Shown here: positions 37,701 through 44,241 of the stretch, in pieces
Layout: each line of letters starts with the position of its first letter
How positions within the stretch are numbered: the stretch's first letter is position 1
Assembly (NCBI GenBank): GCA_964371945.1
Contig: CAYJPA010000017.1
Span: 8,671 to 72,670 of the forward strand
DNA length: 64,000 nt
Direction: 5' to 3'
Origin: CAYJPA01 sp964371945
Lineage (GTDB): Bacteria; Chloroflexota; Chloroflexia; Thermomicrobiales; UBA6265
Translations under genes and position numbers: made by a program
Notes under the pieces: generated by a model
What the model was told of the DNA's origin: nothing
Databases searched by the model: none
What the model saw: the letters and a program-made list of their open reading frames with translations, nothing else

Positions 37701-37893
37701 GATCGAGGCGGTCTCGCAGAAAACGGTCGGCGTTGAGTCCGGCGTTCATCGCCAGAGTCGCCGTTTCCTCGATCCGGCTGTCGCGCTCATTCTCGTACGA
37801 TCGAAAGGCAAGGGCGCCGGCCAGCAGGATGAACGCGAGCGTCACCAGCACAATCGAGATTGAAAACCGCGTGCCAGGTCCCATTCGTCGCAT
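34735..37893 (-). CDS. PAS-rich membrane sensor histidine kinase
   Basis: About 1050 residues. An N-terminal helix (FSISIVLVTLAFILLAGALAF) and a second near residue 290 (LLGLAVVGIAVAGGAIWIG) bracket a ~230-residue external sensor of dCache type (GGIGWTDTSGVVRVSTSL, APSGGWTILIDLPGQ). At least four PAS/PAC units follow (repeated WIGVDIDVTDQRQAE, WVGANTDIHDRKRAEEEL, MLGVDVDVTDRKNQE). The kinase core has H-box FVANVAHDMKNPLAAVKAQ, N-box DNLITNAIKYSP, G1 DQGIGIPEADLP, G2 TGTGIGLSGARQIVEQHGG. No receiver gene lies nearby, so this is an orphan kinase. The start is uncertain: ATG 37893 or the TTG at 37929. Confidence 0.92.
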   Translation of the reverse strand: MRRMGPGTRFSISIVLVTLAFILLAGALAFRSYENERDSRIEETATLAMNAGLNADRFLRDRLDLLTTIAAAPVVRAGDIAAMSDYFELVDPVRLGFVGGIGWTDTSGVVRVSTSLALDDLPIDVSDRSYVSFVLTNQAPYVAEAVVGRLEQKPLLAMAVPTFDERLVLNGVLIGSIRLDLLADATKEQRFGTTAVTILDRQGNIIAQPDGVTELVNVTGSPLLEEIGSSDSGVLKNVTGITGESNRIVSYAHAPSGGWTILIDLPGQDLIGPARRTLIQELLGLAVVGIAVAGGAIWIGRGINHAAQREASALDELAVRESRLRALTEATTQVTWTADAAGRLHAPEERWSALTGAEPGDLDGSEWLAYVHPEDREPGNAIWQERIASGSMVEFEQRVRRPKGEMRSFLLRAVPVCDSEGTVREWIGVDIDVTDQRQAENALRAREYFAREVIDSLIAFVGVMSVDGTLITVNRAALTVSGVPESELLNRPLWKIYAFTFDQENQERLQEAIARAAAGEFVRYDAMARLGDGRMITIDIAIGAIRGDGDQISYLVASAIDVTERTLAQHLVAASEERYRALVEATSTVVWRTSPDGNAFFVGDSWAEITGQTVNEMAGSGWLDVIHPDDVERTITTWRRSVESRSIHEDEFRVRVRDGSYRYFSARGVPVFDEDGNVREWVGANTDIHDRKRAEEELRETAERLSLALEAGQFDTWDWDVQTDTLIWTEAAEKRLGPAPSTLGGFLEKIHPDDRQMVAEAVRRSLEERAPYDVEYRTKDASGNERWLYVRGEAFHDKEGRPMRMLGVDVDVTDRKNQEVFEQDFVANVAHDMKNPLAAVKAQTQLLRRRIKTGKADLETVDSVLGVLDSGLSRMNRRIEELADVARLRAGQSLELRVDRCNLRTLVHGIIEVYQQASERHEFVVDDGDDELAGVWDTGRIERVVDNLITNAIKYSPDGGVIDVRLARIENGISWAALTVTDQGIGIPEADLPHIFERYWRAVNTAVITGTGIGLSGARQIVEQHGGRVTVESSELAGSKFTVHLPLQVTNG

Positions 37894-38201
37894 TTCGCAT
37901 CCGTCACGTTGGCCCCGATATGTAGCCAAGCTGTTGTCGAACGTTCAATCCGCCAAAAGCGAACCGTTCGCACACATCGCACGAGACCCAACCTGTCCAA
38001 GATTGGTAGCGTTATACCAGTTTTTTCAGCCGAATTGAGCGTTTTTTTGCAGATGACTGAGGTATGGAATCATGCCGATCCGGTGGCTGTGAAACCGTCA
38101 ACGGCCTTGTTGCGTTCCAGTCAACGATGCTACGTTACCGGTATCCCCGCGACGTGATTCGAATCGATGTTGCTGGCCCGCTCGCCGGAGGTTCTCGACT
38201 G
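37894..38201. other. divergent intergenic region, histidine kinase / LCP gene
   Basis: About 310 bases with T-tracts near 38020-38055 (TTTTTT and TTTTTTT). It must hold both promoters; no clear paired hexamers were seen and no small gene is supported. Confidence 0.3.
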
Positions 38202-39131
38202 ATGTCTTCCCGGTCGTCTATTTCACACCGCGCACGCGTTCGTGCGTTGGGTTTGGCTCTTGCCGGTCTGGCATCGCCGCTGGCTCGAATCCCTAATCGC
38301 GTCCTGGCTCAGGACGACATCACGCCGGCGGATATCCGGCAACCACAAACCCTCTTTGTCGGCGGTCTCGATTCACGCGAGGAAGATCAGCCGGAGAACA
38401 CAGACGTCAACATTTTGGCCAGGGTCGATCTCCAACTGCAGACCGTTCGTGCCATCAGCATCCCGCGCGATCTCTATCTTGAGATACCCGGCTATGGATT
38501 TGACAAGATAACCCGAGCCTACGACTTCGGATCGAAATCGGACAACAGATCGTTCAAAGTCGGCGCCCAACTCATTCGCGACACCGTTAGCCTGAATTTC
38601 GGACAAACGCTGGATGGGGTCGTCCTCACAACGTTCGGTGGGTTCGTTGAGGTCGTCGATACCTTGGGCGGAATCGATGTCGAGAATCCATACGATCTTT
38701 ACGACGGCGAGTACCCAACCATCGATTACGGATATACCGAGATCTACTTTCCCGCGGGTCCACTACACCTAAGTGGCGAGGAAGCGCTTCAGTTCTCGCG
38801 CACCCGCCACCAGGATGGAGACGACGGACGCGTAATGCGCCAGCAACTCGTCATCCGGGCATTGCTCGAGCGTGCTCGAGATCCCGGGATCGCGGATCAG
38901 CTTCCTGCAATCGTGGCCGAGCACGCCAGCGCGGTGAGAACCGATCTCAGTCGCTCGAAACGGCTGGCACTGGCACTGGCTGCCCCTTCATTCTCAAACG
39001 AGTCGGTCGCCTTCGGCACGCTCAGCGGGCTCGTTTACGAGGACTCAACATCGAGCGGAATGTGGATCTACTCTGGCGATTGGTCGCGGATTCCGGGCTT
39101 CGTTGAAGACTTCTTGAGCGGCTCGATCTAG
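38202..39131 (+). CDS. LytR-CpsA-Psr (LCP) family phosphotransferase
   Basis: 309 residues from ATG 38202. A signal-like N-terminus (RVRALGLALAGLASPLARI) precedes the LCP domain: LFVGGLDSREEDQPENTDVN, ILARVDLQ, RAISIPRDLYLEIPGYG (the Arg-Asp pair), FDKITRAYDFG, VDTLGGIDVENPYDLYDG, FPAGPLHLSGEEALQFSRTRHQDGDDGRVMRQQ. LCP enzymes move undecaprenyl-linked glycopolymers on to the cell wall at the outer face of the membrane. The conserved arginines of the lipid pocket are present. Stands alone. Confidence 0.92.
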   Translation: MSSRSSISHRARVRALGLALAGLASPLARIPNRVLAQDDITPADIRQPQTLFVGGLDSREEDQPENTDVNILARVDLQLQTVRAISIPRDLYLEIPGYGFDKITRAYDFGSKSDNRSFKVGAQLIRDTVSLNFGQTLDGVVLTTFGGFVEVVDTLGGIDVENPYDLYDGEYPTIDYGYTEIYFPAGPLHLSGEEALQFSRTRHQDGDDGRVMRQQLVIRALLERARDPGIADQLPAIVAEHASAVRTDLSRSKRLALALAAPSFSNESVAFGTLSGLVYEDSTSSGMWIYSGDWSRIPGFVEDFLSGSI

Positions 39132-39703
39132 CCCGCCGGCTCGCTCCATACCGGCGGCGTCAGTAGTCTCCGCCGGTGCGGCCAGGTCGGACCAGGCGGT
39201 AGTGGAACCGCCGTCCATGCTTCGAGCGTCGTAACCCGGCGGCGCAGCAACTCGAGGTTCAAGCTCACCTCCCCTCGCGCCATGATCCAGCGATGATTCC
39301 AGGTGAAGAGCGGTTTCAAGATCGGTGATCCGAACCGCAGCAGTGGCTTTTCGGAATTGATCCGCCAGTCGAAATCGACTCGGACGCTCGCTCCATCCTG
39401 CCGGAAACTCCAGACACCGCGTCTGTCAAAATCTCCGTTGACCTCGATCGTAAATCCATTCGGCGGGTCGATCTGCGTGACCAATTGCTGCCAGTGAATT
39501 GTGTACGGCAGCCAGCCCTTGGTGACCACTTCGAGCCGCTTGCCCAGACCGACATCATCGCCGCGTTCCAGCACATCGACTCGCAAAAAGCCGGAGGGCC
39601 ACCATTGGTCGAGCCCGTCGGCATCGCTGACGATGTCGTAGACCTCCTGCACCGTTCCCTGCACTCGCCAGCTCGACGTCAGCGCATATTCGTTCCCAGC
39701 CAT
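39128..39703 (-). CDS. SRPBCC-family protein (intact parental copy)
   Basis: 191 residues. YALTSSWRVQGTVQEVYDIV then SDADGLDQWWPSGFLRVDVL is the START-like entry; PYTIHWQQLVTQIDPPNGFT, GVWSFRQDG, VRVDFDWRIN follow. Likely binds a hydrophobic ligand; polyketide cyclase-like annotations are common. Its 5' end, including ~55 bases of upstream DNA, is repeated at 44068-44223 (see that entry), with a low-GC gene set between the two copies. The 3' end overlaps the LCP stop by four bases on the opposite strand. Confidence 0.85.
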   Translation of the reverse strand: MAGNEYALTSSWRVQGTVQEVYDIVSDADGLDQWWPSGFLRVDVLERGDDVGLGKRLEVVTKGWLPYTIHWQQLVTQIDPPNGFTIEVNGDFDRRGVWSFRQDGASVRVDFDWRINSEKPLLRFGSPILKPLFTWNHRWIMARGEVSLNLELLRRRVTTLEAWTAVPLPPGPTWPHRRRLLTPPVWSEPAG

Positions 39704-39760
39704 GTCTCTGCCTCCACAACATCAGTTCGCTCGCACGCTGCATCCGATACGAAGCGAACC
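39596..39760 (-). repeat. direct repeat, left copy (5' end of SRPBCC gene)
   Basis: About 160 bases covering the first ~36 codons and the upstream region of the SRPBCC gene. They match 44068-44223 in the same orientation at roughly 80-85% by eye. The pair flanks the ABC-transporter island. Confidence 0.75.
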
Positions 39761-39884
39761 TGTCAAGCGGATCAAATCGTTTGCCGATCCCTAGCGGTGG
39801 AGTGCCACGAACTCGATGCGAATGGTCTCGGCAGTCACAAATTGTCGTCCTAAAGGAAAACAGATTCCGCAGCTCACGTAATCA

Positions 39885-41102
39885 CTAATCCCGGAGTGCT
39901 TGCACGACGCTTGTGCGGACGGCGCGGAAGGCGGGCAGAAGCCCTGAAAGAAGCCCGACGGTTACCGCGGCCGCAAGACCACGCGTTGCGCTGCTGACCG
40001 GCAGATCCGTTGAGACGGGCAAAGGGAGCGTGGCAAGCACTAAGCGCCGGGCGAACAAGTCAATTGCAATCGCGGCCACGGGGATCGCGATCACGGCTGC
40101 CAGCAATGATTCGAGTAGCGTCTGAGTGATTACGCCTGCGAAGACTCTGCGCTTACTCGCACCCAACGCTCGACTGAGACCGAAGTCCTTGCCTCGTTCA
40201 CGCACACTCGTCAAGCCGACTCCAAGTATTCCCAAACCACCAACAATTAGTGCTACCCAAGTAACTGCACTTGCCGTCACACGTTGTTGATCGAGTAACG
40301 GGGTGAGGTCTTCGCTCAAGTCCTCCCTGTAAGCTGAGAACACGGGTTGGTCCGAAGAGCCCAACCTCACGCTCCTAACAAGTTCAATCACAAAGCCAAC
40401 GTCCCCCGGGTCGACGTTGACGAGCCAGTGAGTGAGTGTTGGGTCTGCAAGTTCAGGCCGCTGCAGATCGGAAACAATCGCGATGTCGATGGGCTCCGAT
40501 CTGGTCCCGATTGAACTCGAGACCGCGTCGATTATCAGAGGGTATTGAGTAGACCACTTTGCATCGGAAGTTTCACGCCGCATTGAGTACCAAACGGACG
40601 AACCGATTGCGTCAGCACCGGAAAATCCCAGCCGCTTTGCAAAGTCCAATGTGACGATCGCATGAGCGACGTCGCTTGAGGCAGTGTCGCCTGGAATGTA
40701 GCCAGCCACGAGGTTCACGAAACTTACGATGGGGAAAGTAGACGAAACCCAATATGCCTCGGAGGCGATATGGTTATCGCCGTTCGTCAACAAGACCTCA
40801 TTCTGAGCGATCGACGTCACCCGGCTCACGCCGTTCGCAGCGAGAGTCTGAACCATCGTGCTCGCGGCTTGCTCAGTGTCAAACGGGCTCAAGGGAACTC
40901 CGTCGCCACCTCCGATTGAGACTGTCGCAGGCCTGCCATATTGACGGGCGATGTACTCGGCGTTGGCCTCGCGAGAGAGGAGTCCTGCGGCATCTACCAG
41001 TACGACTGCGCAAACCGCCGCCACCATTCCCGCGATTGCAGCGAAGGTTCGAAGAGGCTTACTACGAACATCAAGCCATGCGGAGATCAGAACGGCGATC
41101 AC
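39885..41102 (-). CDS. FtsX/MacB-type ABC transporter permease
   Basis: 405 residues. An N-terminal helix (TFAAIAGMVAAVCAVVLVDAA), a ~230-residue external domain and three C-terminal helices (VTWVALIVGGLGILGVGLTS, VITQTLLESLLAAVIAIPVAAIAI, GLAAAVTVGLLSGLLPAFRAV) are the MacB/FtsX layout. RERGKDFGLSRALGASKRRVF is the coupling helix. Such permeases do not transport through a channel but work mechanically on periplasmic partners, giving peptide export, lipoprotein release or antimicrobial-peptide resistance. The start overlaps the ATPase stop by four bases. Base composition is visibly lower in GC than the neighbours. Confidence 0.9.
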   Translation of the reverse strand: MIAVLISAWLDVRSKPLRTFAAIAGMVAAVCAVVLVDAAGLLSREANAEYIARQYGRPATVSIGGGDGVPLSPFDTEQAASTMVQTLAANGVSRVTSIAQNEVLLTNGDNHIASEAYWVSSTFPIVSFVNLVAGYIPGDTASSDVAHAIVTLDFAKRLGFSGADAIGSSVWYSMRRETSDAKWSTQYPLIIDAVSSSIGTRSEPIDIAIVSDLQRPELADPTLTHWLVNVDPGDVGFVIELVRSVRLGSSDQPVFSAYREDLSEDLTPLLDQQRVTASAVTWVALIVGGLGILGVGLTSVRERGKDFGLSRALGASKRRVFAGVITQTLLESLLAAVIAIPVAAIAIDLFARRLVLATLPLPVSTDLPVSSATRGLAAAVTVGLLSGLLPAFRAVRTSVVQALRD

Positions 41103-41788
41103 GAGAGTTGCTCCACGAGCCGACCGCCCGAAAGGGCCATCACCCGCTCAGCGCGAGCCGCGACCGCGGAATCGTGGGTGACAAGAATGAGTGTGACTCC
41201 CTCTGCCCGAGCAAGATCGACCAGTAGATCAAGTACGCGCGCTCCAGTCAACGGGTCGAGAGCTCCGGTGGGTTCATCGGCCAGAACGACGCGTGGTTTA
41301 CGAGCGAGCGCGCGGGCGATGGCGACGCGCTGTTGTTCACCTCCGCTGAGAAGATGGGGCATGGAACTAGCGCGTTCGCTGAGTCCAACCAGATCCAGGA
41401 GTTCTGCGGCGCGGAATTTGCGGTCTGCAAGTTCAGATTTGTTCGCGTAGAGGAACGGCTCGGCCACGTTGTCAAGCGCGGTGCGTCGATCGAGAAGGTG
41501 AAATTGCTGGAAGATGAATCCAAAGAAGCTGCCACGCAACGCGGCGGTCTGCGAATCGCTCAACGCAGAGATATCGACGCCACCGCAAAGGAAGCTGCCA
41601 GAGGTCGGTTTGTCTAGCAGACCAAGGATGTTGAGTAGTGTAGACTTTCCGGAACCAGAGCGTCCCACGATCGCGATGATACTACCCGGCTGCAACTCAA
41701 GGTCGAGATCGTGCAAGACGTCGAGCTGCTCTCCAAACGGAAGCGTGAACGCCTTGCAAACCTGCCTCATCTCAAGTAGCGCGGTCAC
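41099..41788 (-). CDS. ABC transporter ATP-binding protein (MacB/LolD type)
   Basis: 229 residues. Walker A AIVGRSGSGKSTLLNILGLL, Q-loop GFIFQQFHLLDRRTALDNV, signature LLSGGEQQRVAIARAL, Walker B RVVLADEPTGALDPLTG, H-loop LILVTHDSAVAARA. The 'LDKPTSG' and 'NVAEPFLYA' segments place it in the MacB/LolD/FtsE group that partners FtsX-type permeases. It overlaps both neighbours by four bases (ATGA), so adaptor, ATPase and permease are made in step. Confidence 0.95.
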   Translation of the reverse strand: MTALLEMRQVCKAFTLPFGEQLDVLHDLDLELQPGSIIAIVGRSGSGKSTLLNILGLLDKPTSGSFLCGGVDISALSDSQTAALRGSFFGFIFQQFHLLDRRTALDNVAEPFLYANKSELADRKFRAAELLDLVGLSERASSMPHLLSGGEQQRVAIARALARKPRVVLADEPTGALDPLTGARVLDLLVDLARAEGVTLILVTHDSAVAARAERVMALSGGRLVEQLS

Positions 41789-42459
41789 CCGTCACTCGCA
41801 GCGAAGTCGCTCTGGACCGGATTCAAGAGAACGATTTCGTCAATTGAAAGACCGGAAGTTATCTCTATCCAAAACGAATCCGACATACCGAGTCCGACTT
41901 GCCGTGTGCTCGTGCTTCCGTCCTCTCCAACGATAATCACCTGGCCCAGTTGTGCTCCGCCGACTACTGCAGTCAACGGCAACGCCATCGTATCCGTTGG
42001 TTTCACCATGGAGAGCACCATTCTTCCAGAGAGCCCTGGGACGACGGAAACTTCGTCCGGTATTCGGCAGCGCATCTTCATCCCGCCGCCCTCGGCTTGT
42101 TGTATTCCGAGCCAGGCGCAGTCAAAACCGATTGGTCCACCGATGATCAGGGCCTTCACTGTGTCCGGCGCATTGAGCAATTGGTACGCAAGATCAACGG
42201 GTTTGATCAACGCCTCGAGGTCAAACGCTGCGCCGTCGGAGACTACAACCCCGTCGCCCAAGACTACCGGAGAAATAGTATGCTGACCTAGAGTGATAGT
42301 CGCACGTTGCTTGGTTTGAATAAGAGTGGCTGCTGATCCAGCATCGGACGAAAATTTCGTTGATTCGTGGCGAGCAACGAACGATGCAATCCCAATCGTC
42401 ACCGAGAGCCAGATTAGAAGTAGCGCGGCTCGATTCGTCCGATCGCGAGGGCCTTTCAT
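41785..42459 (-). CDS. short membrane-fusion/adaptor-like protein
   Basis: 224 residues from ATG 42459, which overlaps the lipoprotein stop (ATGA). One N-terminal helix (AALLLIWLSVTIGIASFVA), then an external part. The C-terminal half matches adaptor proteins of MacA type: MALPLTAVVGGAQLGQVIIV, GEDGSTSTRQVGLGMSDSFWIEI, TSGLSIDEIVLLNP. At 224 residues it is far shorter than MacA (~370) and no coiled-coil hairpin or full lipoyl domain is visible, as in adaptors of single-membrane bacteria. Would connect the permease with an external substrate or partner. Family assignment is moderate. Confidence 0.72.
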   Translation of the reverse strand: MKGPRDRTNRAALLLIWLSVTIGIASFVARHESTKFSSDAGSAATLIQTKQRATITLGQHTISPVVLGDGVVVSDGAAFDLEALIKPVDLAYQLLNAPDTVKALIIGGPIGFDCAWLGIQQAEGGGMKMRCRIPDEVSVVPGLSGRMVLSMVKPTDTMALPLTAVVGGAQLGQVIIVGEDGSTSTRQVGLGMSDSFWIEITSGLSIDEIVLLNPVQSDFAASDG

Positions 42460-43172
42460 AAAGGTCCGACCCTCCATGGTCCAATTCGACAGTTTTGGCT
42501 ATTCACGAATTTTTGCAACGTCGAGGCGTCTCCAAGTTGCGCTTGGGCGGCAATTAATTCGGGAATGTGACCTGGGCCCGAAGGCGCCACCTCTGGAGGG
42601 AAACCGGGGATCAAAGTGCTCCAGTTCGGAATCAGACTGACGATGACGTACAAGGCCTCACGCTCAAGAGATTTTTTACCGCTCTTTCGAGCGTCCAGCC
42701 AAGTCATGTCCCACGCGCACTGGCTCTGAATGAAAAGGATAGTATAGGCCGCAAGCGAGCCATCGCCCACATCGCCTACTCCAGATTCCTCCCATTCATC
42801 CATCAGTGCGTCGACGTCAGGAAAGAATTCAAGGGGCCAGGGAAATTGAGCGACCACGCAGTTGAGCTGTTCACGAAGTTGCTGCAGTGTTAACGCGCCG
42901 CGAGAATCGGTCGTCGCAGGAGGACAGGTGATCTCTGCGTTTGCTTTCGGGAAAGTGGCAGCCGACTCGCTTAATGCTTCGTCGTTGTTAGCCGTGGCCG
43001 CTGGGAAAGTGTTCGATGTAGCCGACGGCGATCCGGGCACTCCGTCGGTTTGCGTAGGTGTAGCAGACTCTATCGGCACCTTAGTGCTTGCTGGGTTCGA
43101 GCCCTTGTCACCACACCCAGCGAGTGAGAGAGCAGCAACCAATGCCATGAGCACCGTCCTGAAAATCTTCAT
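42456..43172 (-). CDS. hypothetical lipoprotein of the island operon
   Basis: 238 residues from ATG 43172 (AGGGG six bases upstream). Lipobox ALSLAGC gives lipidation at Cys20. A Ser/Thr/Pro-rich linker (~residues 25-75) precedes a globular part beginning ITCPPATTDSRGALTLQQLR. It contains several aromatic residues (AQFPWPLEFFPDVDALMDEW) and four or so further cysteines (CVV, CAW, CRI), suggesting disulfides. No family recognised. Between the small secreted protein and the exporter genes, so an immunity or capture role on the outer face is possible but unproven. Confidence 0.72.
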   Translation of the reverse strand: MKIFRTVLMALVAALSLAGCGDKGSNPASTKVPIESATPTQTDGVPGSPSATSNTFPAATANNDEALSESAATFPKANAEITCPPATTDSRGALTLQQLREQLNCVVAQFPWPLEFFPDVDALMDEWEESGVGDVGDGSLAAYTILFIQSQCAWDMTWLDARKSGKKSLEREALYVIVSLIPNWSTLIPGFPPEVAPSGPGHIPELIAAQAQLGDASTLQKFVNSQNCRIGPWRVGPL

Positions 43173-43266
43173 TTTTGACCCCTGGTCGCGCCCACCCACA
43201 CGGCTCTCATAGTGGGCGGGCGCGAATTCAGCACTAAGTTGTCTGGTCTAAGGTTGAAAACAGCAT

Positions 43267-43695
43267 CTACGCCTGTGGACCGTCCCAGTTCATTTCGCCG
43301 TCGAAAGTGTCCACACCGTTGCCGCTATTGTTTTTGAAGGTCATGCAGAAGTAGAGCGGGTCGCCATCAGGATCGTTCGGTTTCACGTGGATCCACCCCG
43401 TTGGGTCTGCGTTCGGCAACTGAGTGCTCCAACTGCGAGTGCCCGTGTGGACACAGTCATAAGTAGCAGCCTGGACTTCCGGGCCCTCGTCCTTCCAGAT
43501 CGCGATTCCGTACGGGGAATACGTCACCTCCCGAGCATGGGAGTACGGATGCCAAGTGTGGCCCGCGTTTAGATCCACGTTGTTGGAGCCATACCAGTAC
43601 GCCCATCCGTCAGCCAACACACTCTGTGATTGCAGCAGAGCGACACCGAGAAGCACTACAACTGCGGCGATACGTCGAATGGATCGCGTTCTCAT
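43267..43695 (-). CDS. small secreted aromatic-rich protein, first gene of the island operon
   Basis: 142 residues from ATG 43695, with GAGGAGAA well placed. Signal peptide RRIAAVVVLLGVALLQSQSVLA, predicted cut before DGWAYWYG. The ~113-residue mature protein is rich in Trp/Tyr/His at the front (DGWAYWYGSNN, AGHTWHPYSH), has just two cysteines (YDCVH, YFCMT) that could form one disulfide, and ends in NNSGNGVDTFDGEMNWDG. No family is recognised with confidence. The W-x-Y-G start and a downstream FtsX-type ABC unit recall lactococcin 972-like bacteriocins, but this is weak. Driven by a perfect-consensus promoter at 43779-43806. Confidence 0.75.
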   Translation of the reverse strand: MRTRSIRRIAAVVVLLGVALLQSQSVLADGWAYWYGSNNVDLNAGHTWHPYSHAREVTYSPYGIAIWKDEGPEVQAATYDCVHTGTRSWSTQLPNADPTGWIHVKPNDPDGDPLYFCMTFKNNSGNGVDTFDGEMNWDGPQA

Positions 43696-43778
43696 ACCAT
43701 TCTCCTCAAGTATAAGCCACAAATGATGACTCAAGTCGAAATCATCATCCTTACCACCGATTGTTCGCGAACGCTTTT

Positions 43779-43806
43779 ATTATAGTCTATGTTTTACTCG
43801 TGTCAA
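43779..43806 (-). promoter_or_regulatory. perfect-consensus sigma-70 promoter of the island operon
   Basis: Minus strand TTGACA, 16-base spacer, TATAAT, in a markedly AT-rich ~130-base gap. Start would be near 43772, giving a ~77-base leader to the small secreted protein. It is the only exact match to both hexamers noticed in the window. Confidence 0.85.
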
Positions 43807-43833
43807 GTAGATTTTTAGTGAATCATGCGTTAA

Positions 43834-44169
43834 CTAGAAATATCTATAGTTCTTGTAATTAACACGCTGACGAAAACTCGGGAACCTCAAACTCGGGGTG
43901 ACTTGCAGGTACTTGCCGCTTGCCGCCTGCCGCCTCGCTCTCAGAAAATCGATTCGGGGCCACCGATGTTTGAATTCACGACCGTCTCTACTGCCGATCG
44001 GCCCTTTGCCTAAGGTAGCGAAGGTGGATCCCGACTCCTTGGTCCCATGTGCCAGGCCTGATTGCCACCACTGGTCGAGTCCGTCGGCATCGCTGACGAT
44101 GTCGTAAACCTCTTGCACCGTTCCCTGAACCCGCCAGCTCGATTGCAGCGCGTACTCGTTGCCAGCCAT
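43834..44169 (-). pseudogene. truncated copy of the SRPBCC gene
   Basis: The first 35 codons (MAGNEYAL, SSWRVQGTVQEVYDIVSDAD, GLDQWWQSG) match the intact gene at 39128-39703 with only two changes. After about 44062 the reading departs into unrelated, basic, low-complexity sequence and ends at 43834. The missing 3' part and the adjacent AT-rich DNA indicate a remnant at the junction of an insertion or duplication. Confidence 0.78.
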
Positions 44170-44223
44170 CTCGGATCTCCACCTCACAACGTCGCTTGCA
44201 CGCTGCATCGGGTACGAAGCGAC
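44068..44223 (-). repeat. direct repeat, right copy (5' end of SRPBCC gene)
   Basis: Counterpart of 39596-39760, same orientation. Similarity extends upstream of the start codon (shared CACGCTGCAT and TACGAAGCGA), so promoter and gene start were copied together. Confidence 0.75.
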
Positions 44224-44241
44224 GCGGCGGGTGGATCATGA

